The translations under genes were made by a program, and so were the position numbers. From positions 1-37,629 of the forward strand of contig JARKNX010000183.1 of the NCBI GenBank assembly GCA_029976025.1: a stretch of 37,629 nt of DNA. The letters run 5' to 3'. Below the pieces are notes generated by a model. That model made no database searches. It saw only the letters and a program-made list of their open reading frames with translations, and was not told the DNA's origin. Shown here one piece after another: positions 33,883 through 37,629 of this stretch; the stretch's first letter is position 1; each line of letters starts with the position of its first letter. This DNA comes from Aggregatilineales bacterium. GTDB lineage: Bacteria > Chloroflexota > Anaerolineae > Aggregatilineales > Ch27.

Positions 33883-36807
33883 ATGACATCTTTACAGCAG
33901 ACTTTCCAGCCGTGGTTCGGCAACAGGCGAGTCCAGTCCGGCTGGAAAGTCCTGCTTTTGGCGCTGCCGGCGCTGTATCTCAGCCGTATCGGCGCGGAGT
34001 TTGCCCTGCCGGGCCACCCGGCCATCGGAGTTACGCTGGGGATACTTGCCGGCGGCTTCATAAGCTGGCTGCACCTGCGCCGGGGGGCTTCCCCCGGCCC
34101 TTCTGTCCTGTTCCTGGCGTTCTACGTGCTGTATCCCTGGCAAAGCCCCGCTCTGGCGCTGGCCTGTGGCCTGTTTGCGTTCATGATCTGGGCCGTCATG
34201 CGTGAGGGCCGGGCACAGCAGTTCCCGATAGAAGGTGTAATTTTTGTCCTGGCGCTGCTGCTGTACGGCCTGACCCTGGCCCCCGGCGTCCAGCCCGCTG
34301 ACAGCGGCGAATTCCAGCTTGTGATCGCCCGATGGGGTGTGGCACATCCGCCGGGCTACCCGTTATACACCCTGCTGGGGGGCATTTTCGCCCGCCTGAT
34401 CCCGTGGGGAGATATGGCCTGGCGCGTCAATCTGTATTCCGCCGTAACGGGCGCGCTGACGCTGACCCTCCTGGCGCGGACAGTCCGCCTGGAGACACGT
34501 TCCGCCTGGGCCGGACTGGCAGCAGCCGGCATTCTGGGCACGGCGGTCTCCTTCTGGACGACCTCCACCCAGGCCAGCATCCGGCCTATGACGGCGCTGT
34601 TTGCTGTTCTCATGATCGAGGCGGCCCTGGCCTACCGTCGGGCGATCAGAGCACACCAATCTGAAGCGGTCGTACGCCGGGCGCTTATACGCTTCGGGCT
34701 GGCGGCTGGATTCGGCGTCACGCACCATGCCTCGCTGTTCTTCGTGGGCCTCCTTCTTGCCGTCGCCATCCTCGCCGCCCGGCCCGGAATGCTGCTGATG
34801 CCGCGACGCTGGGCGCCGGCCCTGCTGGCGGCTCTGGCAGGCGCGCTGCCCTGGCTTTATCTGCTGATCCGCGGCGCGGCGCAGGCCCCCCTGGCTCCTC
34901 CCGATCTGGCCACGCTCGACGGCCTGCGCCAGCATGTGCTGGCTGCCGGCTTCGCCGGGGACATGTTTTATTACCGCACACTGCCCGCTATCGCGGAACG
35001 CCTCGGGCTGATTCTTCAGGTATTGCTGTTTCAGTGGCCGGGCGCCCTCCTGCTGGTCGCGGCGGCGGCATTCGCGCTGCTGGCCTGGCGCGACCGGTGG
35101 CTGCTGCTGGCCCTGGGCGGCGCTTTCGCTGTTCACACTCTGGTAACGGCGACCTACCGCGCGCCCCAGACGGTCGAATATCTGATCCCGGCCTATGTGT
35201 GTATAGCCGCTGCCGTCGGATGTGCCCTGGGAATGATCAGCCGACCGGGCAGCAACCGGCTTCTTTACGCCCTAACCGTGGCTGTCATAATGCTGGGTAT
35301 CGTCTGGTCAGCCCGGCCGAGCTGGATCAGCCTGCGCGCTTACCAGGCGCGGGACATGACCGCCTCCGATGCCCGTGCCACTCTCAGCGCAGCGCCGCCG
35401 GGCAGCCTTATCCTGGCTAACTGGCATCATGTCACCCCGTTGTGGTATATGCAGCAGGTGGAGGACCTCCGCCCGGATATTGCCACCCGCTATGTCGCAC
35501 CAGCCGGGGCGGAGCCTTATCTGGAGACCTGGGCGCGCCTGTTATCTGAAGAAAGTCAGGCCGGTCATCCCCTGATCACCTGTTCTTACTATCCGGAACA
35601 ATTCCAGCAGACCGGCCTGACCTTCTCCTCGCTGACCTCCTGCTGGCAGATTGGGCCAGACGACAAAATGCCTGACGCAGAAACCGCGCTGGCCAGCCTG
35701 GGCGCCGTCCGCCTCTATGCCTGGAGTATCCCGGAACAGGCCGTCGCCGGCGAAAGAGCCGTCATCGATCTGGACTGGTGGCTTCCAGACGCCGCGCCTT
35801 ACGGTGAGATCACAACATTCGTGCATCTGACCAATGAAAACGGAGAGGTTCTGGCGCAGGATGATCAGCCGCTCAACGCGCCTGATCTGGCCGATCCGGG
35901 GATCATCACGCAGCGCTATACGCTGCTCCTCCCGCGCACTGTGATGGCGGGGACCTACCGCCTGCTGGCAGGTGCGTACCGTCAGACGCCGGACGGCCTG
36001 GAACCGCTGAGCGATGCTTCGGGAGAGGAGCGCCTCGCGATCGGCGCTCTGATCGTCAGGCTATCCTCGGTGCCGCCGGTGACCGGTAACTCGCTTTATC
36101 AGCCCATCACAGACGCTATAACCCTGGTTGGATATGATCTGGATTTCTCAGTCCTGGGCCGCGCCCGTCTCTACCTGCACTGGAATCTGGCCGGGGGCAA
36201 CACAGCGCCGGCAATAGAAATCACCATCTCGGGGGGAGGAAGGTCCCTGGCGCAGGGCGCGCTGCCAGCTTTCGGGAGCGGATATCTGACCACCGCCTAC
36301 GATATGCCGGATGTGGAAACAGCCAGCGGCCTGCAGCTGGAATTCTCTCAGGCCGGTCAGCCGCTCCCTCTTCGGGGCGCGTGGGGATTGCCCCTGATGG
36401 GCAGCGTCGCCCTGCCCCCTCCCGATGGAAGCGAGCATTACATCCCTGTGGGCGATATCGTCGTCACCGGCTACGCGATTCAGCCAGCGTCAGCCCCCGG
36501 CGGTATCGCCCGCGCCCGGCTGGAGGTACGCAGCACAAACGCGCTTACCCAGGACATGAGCGTGCAGTTCGCCTATGGCGACGCAGCCCGACAGTACAGC
36601 ACCCCGATCGGCGGGGCTATCCCCACGCTCAAGTGGGGCTGGTCCGCCACACTGCAGGATACGCTGGAGGTCGAATGGCCGCCTGACATACCCATCGAGC
36701 CTGGGCCGCTGTCAATCGCGTACTACGATGCGTTCACCAGCGCCACCTGGCCGATCTTCGATTCGATCCTGGGACAGGCAAGCCCGCACCTGATCCTGAA
36801 GCCGTAG
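33883..36807 (+). CDS. DUF2723 (TMEM260-like) membrane glycosyltransferase
   Basis: This 974-aa protein has ~12 predicted membrane segments in residues ~20-480 and a large extracytoplasmic C-terminus. The DUF2723 signature is at ~131-170: LAPGVQPADSGEFQLV, then WGVAHPPGYPLYTLLGG. D140 and H155 are candidate catalytic or substrate residues by analogy with GT-C enzymes. Eukaryotic TMEM260 is a protein O-mannosyltransferase; bacterial members probably use polyprenyl-linked sugars. After the membrane part come LILANWHHVTPLWYMQ and beta-sandwich-like segments (TFVHLTNENGEVLAQDDQP, PRTVMAGTYRLLAGAY). Similar segments occur in the truncated gene at the window start. It lies 6 bp after the glycosidase-like gene, so they are co-transcribed. 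The acceptor is unknown. Confidence 0.85.
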   Translation: MTSLQQTFQPWFGNRRVQSGWKVLLLALPALYLSRIGAEFALPGHPAIGVTLGILAGGFISWLHLRRGASPGPSVLFLAFYVLYPWQSPALALACGLFAFMIWAVMREGRAQQFPIEGVIFVLALLLYGLTLAPGVQPADSGEFQLVIARWGVAHPPGYPLYTLLGGIFARLIPWGDMAWRVNLYSAVTGALTLTLLARTVRLETRSAWAGLAAAGILGTAVSFWTTSTQASIRPMTALFAVLMIEAALAYRRAIRAHQSEAVVRRALIRFGLAAGFGVTHHASLFFVGLLLAVAILAARPGMLLMPRRWAPALLAALAGALPWLYLLIRGAAQAPLAPPDLATLDGLRQHVLAAGFAGDMFYYRTLPAIAERLGLILQVLLFQWPGALLLVAAAAFALLAWRDRWLLLALGGAFAVHTLVTATYRAPQTVEYLIPAYVCIAAAVGCALGMISRPGSNRLLYALTVAVIMLGIVWSARPSWISLRAYQARDMTASDARATLSAAPPGSLILANWHHVTPLWYMQQVEDLRPDIATRYVAPAGAEPYLETWARLLSEESQAGHPLITCSYYPEQFQQTGLTFSSLTSCWQIGPDDKMPDAETALASLGAVRLYAWSIPEQAVAGERAVIDLDWWLPDAAPYGEITTFVHLTNENGEVLAQDDQPLNAPDLADPGIITQRYTLLLPRTVMAGTYRLLAGAYRQTPDGLEPLSDASGEERLAIGALIVRLSSVPPVTGNSLYQPITDAITLVGYDLDFSVLGRARLYLHWNLAGGNTAPAIEITISGGGRSLAQGALPAFGSGYLTTAYDMPDVETASGLQLEFSQAGQPLPLRGAWGLPLMGSVALPPPDGSEHYIPVGDIVVTGYAIQPASAPGGIARARLEVRSTNALTQDMSVQFAYGDAARQYSTPIGGAIPTLKWGWSATLQDTLEVEWPPDIPIEPGPLSIAYYDAFTSATWPIFDSILGQASPHLILKP

Positions 36808-36969
36808 CCGGCCCGGGGCGCGAGCAAAGGCTGGCAGCGAAAAGGTAGACAAAAGCCCCAGGTGAGATAGGGAACAGGTTGAAGGCCAGAACCCATATCA
36901 CGAGAGGCTACGATGGAGCTTATCACATTTCTGGGAGAGAAGCTGATGGTCTTATCAGGGCTGTTGCAA
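36808..36969. other. Intergenic stretch without a recognised gene
   Basis: No supported gene, tRNA or terminator is visible here. A GAGAGG-ATG pair at 36903-36915 opens a short frame that runs into the decayed transposase segment. The string GGGCTGTTGCAAA (36958-36970) resembles some insertion-sequence termini but has no partner in the window. Confidence 0.5.
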
Positions 36970-37193
36970 AGTCGTGAAAAGGTCTTTCTTTTGACCTTTT
37001 TCGCGCGCCAACGCACCCGATTGCGCTACGACCCTGCCGCGCAGCAGGCTACCAGGTTGGCTCCGGCACGATGGAGAGCGGCTGTAAGCAACTCGGCCAG
37101 GGCCGCCTGAAAATCGCTGGCGCGCAATGGAACGAACACGGCGCCCGCCTCGTCGCCAGAGCGGGCGCCGCCTTTCTCAACGGCCAGCGGGAT
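36970..37193 (+). pseudogene. Frameshifted C-terminal remnant of an IS transposase
   Basis: In one frame, bases 36994-37032 encode TFFARQRTRLRYD. After a frameshift around 37033-37040, the next frame reads RAAGYQVGSGTMESGCKQLG and then a further QGRLKIAGAQWNEHGARLVA segment to 37193. Together these reproduce the C-terminal signature of ISKra4-like/related DDE transposases ('YF..NR.RMRY..FRA.GY.IGSGT.ES.CKQ...RLK.AGA.W...GA'). The catalytic N-terminus is absent upstream, so only a non-functional scar remains. A minus-strand frame over the same bases lacks an early start codon and is an antisense artefact. Family assignment is from motif memory. Confidence 0.7.
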
Positions 37194-37272
37194 ATCTATC
37201 CTCTGTGCCTGTGCAGCCTGGTTTGCCTGTCAACCTTTGCTCGCACTCACCTGCCGCAGTTGCCGGCGCGGT

Positions 37273-37629
37273 CTAGCCCGCCGGAGTATAGTAGGCCGCT
37301 CCGCTGTTCAGTTCGCTGAACACAATTACATAGCTCCCAGCATTCACCTGGAACTCGCCAGTGGTCAACCGGTAGAGGGCGACTGCGCCATCCGGCGTGG
37401 AGGCAATCAGAGTGTTGGAAGCAGGCGGATTCGCCACCGCCGCGATCTGCTCCGGCGTCACTTCCAGAATCAACGTGCCGTGCCCGCCCGCGTCAATCTG
37501 GTAAAAGCGCAGCCCCACTCCGCCCTCGAACGTGAACGGATAGACGGCCACCGGCGCGGCCAGGTCAAAACGGTTGATGCGACCATCGCTCAGCCCACCA
37601 ACCCGGGTTGGTCCATTATAGAGGATACG
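37273..37629 (-). CDS. Unidentified protein, C-terminal part (5' end outside window)
   Basis: The minus-strand frame is open from the window edge to a TAG at 37273-37275, giving at least 118 codons; a GTG at 37551 is probably internal. The visible sequence is low in charge and strand-rich, with a YQIDAGGHGTLILEV segment and the ending YVIVFSELNSGAAYYTPAG, as in secreted beta-sandwich domains. No cysteine, membrane helix or catalytic motif is recognisable. I cannot name the family. Confidence 0.55.
   Translation of the reverse strand, partial: RILYNGPTRVGGLSDGRINRFDLAAPVAVYPFTFEGGVGLRFYQIDAGGHGTLILEVTPEQIAAVANPPASNTLIASTPDGAVALYRLTTGEFQVNAGSYVIVFSELNSGAAYYTPAG

Noticed and set aside
37040..37229. 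Minus-strand frame reading QAAQAQRIDIPLAVEKGG and onward
   Set aside because: It looks protein-like but has no early start codon and is exactly antisense to the recognisable transposase remnant.
1..37629. CRISPR arrays, tRNA/rRNA genes, prophage or biosynthetic gene clusters
   Set aside because: I looked for regularly spaced repeats, cloverleaf-like intergenic segments, and phage or NRPS/PKS motifs and saw none.

Overview
This 37.6 kb window looks like an ordinary chromosomal stretch of a GC-rich environmental bacterium. I infer Chloroflexota, probably an Anaerolineae-like lineage. The inference rests on many large membrane proteins with an extracytoplasmic C-terminal sandwich, Pro/Thr-rich lipoproteins, a six-SH3 secreted protein, a Big_5/alpha-2-macroglobulin giant, a single-chain pyruvate:ferredoxin oxidoreductase paired with a dihydroorotate-dehydrogenase-like protein, and an Asp23/Gls24-NusB-Tat cluster. 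No rRNA or tRNA gene is present, so the taxon cannot be fixed from the sequence alone. Coding density is high. I saw no CRISPR array, prophage or classical biosynthetic cluster.

Layout. 1-2.2 kb: the 3' part of a membrane glycosyltransferase-like gene, ending in a 4-bp tail-to-tail overlap with a single-domain response regulator. 2.9-6.3 kb: galE, a GT4 glycosyltransferase and a lipoprotein with three PPC-like domains form a surface-glycan-type operon. A convergent metallophosphoesterase follows. 7.2-12 kb: nifJ and a DHOD-like gene diverge from a 203-bp promoter region that carries two dyad symmetries. 12-15.8 kb: two-subunit class I fumarase (minus strand), diverging from an L-Ala-D/L-Glu-type dipeptide epimerase and a nicotinamidase/isochorismatase-type hydrolase. 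15.9-18.4 kb: a polar-amino-acid ABC uptake unit whose binding protein is a gapless tandem duplication, followed by a strong intercistronic terminator and the permease; no ATPase gene is nearby.

18.5-24.3 kb: a 1.95-kaa alpha-2-macroglobulin with an intact CIEQ thioester. 24.5-27.4 kb: thiol peroxidase, a membrane-anchored alpha/beta hydrolase, and a cyclic-2,3-diphosphoglycerate-synthetase-like GTPase. 27.5-30.4 kb: the minus-strand operon fabG - gls24/asp23 - nusB - tatA/B - tatC, partly with overlapping genes. 30.6-32.2 kb: the six-SH3 secreted protein. 32.5-36.8 kb: a clan-A glycoside-hydrolase-like lipoprotein with a DUF2723/TMEM260-like membrane glycosyltransferase 6 bp downstream. 36.8-37.3 kb: a decayed, frameshifted transposase C-terminus, the only mobile-element trace. 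The window ends inside an unidentified minus-strand gene.

Functional themes are anaerobic or facultative central carbon metabolism (PFOR, fumarase), peptidoglycan-peptide and amino-acid salvage (epimerase, amino-acid ABC transporter), and an elaborate cell surface (two membrane glycosyltransferases, galE, GT4, SH3, A2M, Tat export). I found no clear undescribed defence or mobile system. The best candidates for new biology are the tandem binding protein, the DHOD-like partner of PFOR that has lost the usual catalytic loop, and the bacterial cPGS-like GTPase.
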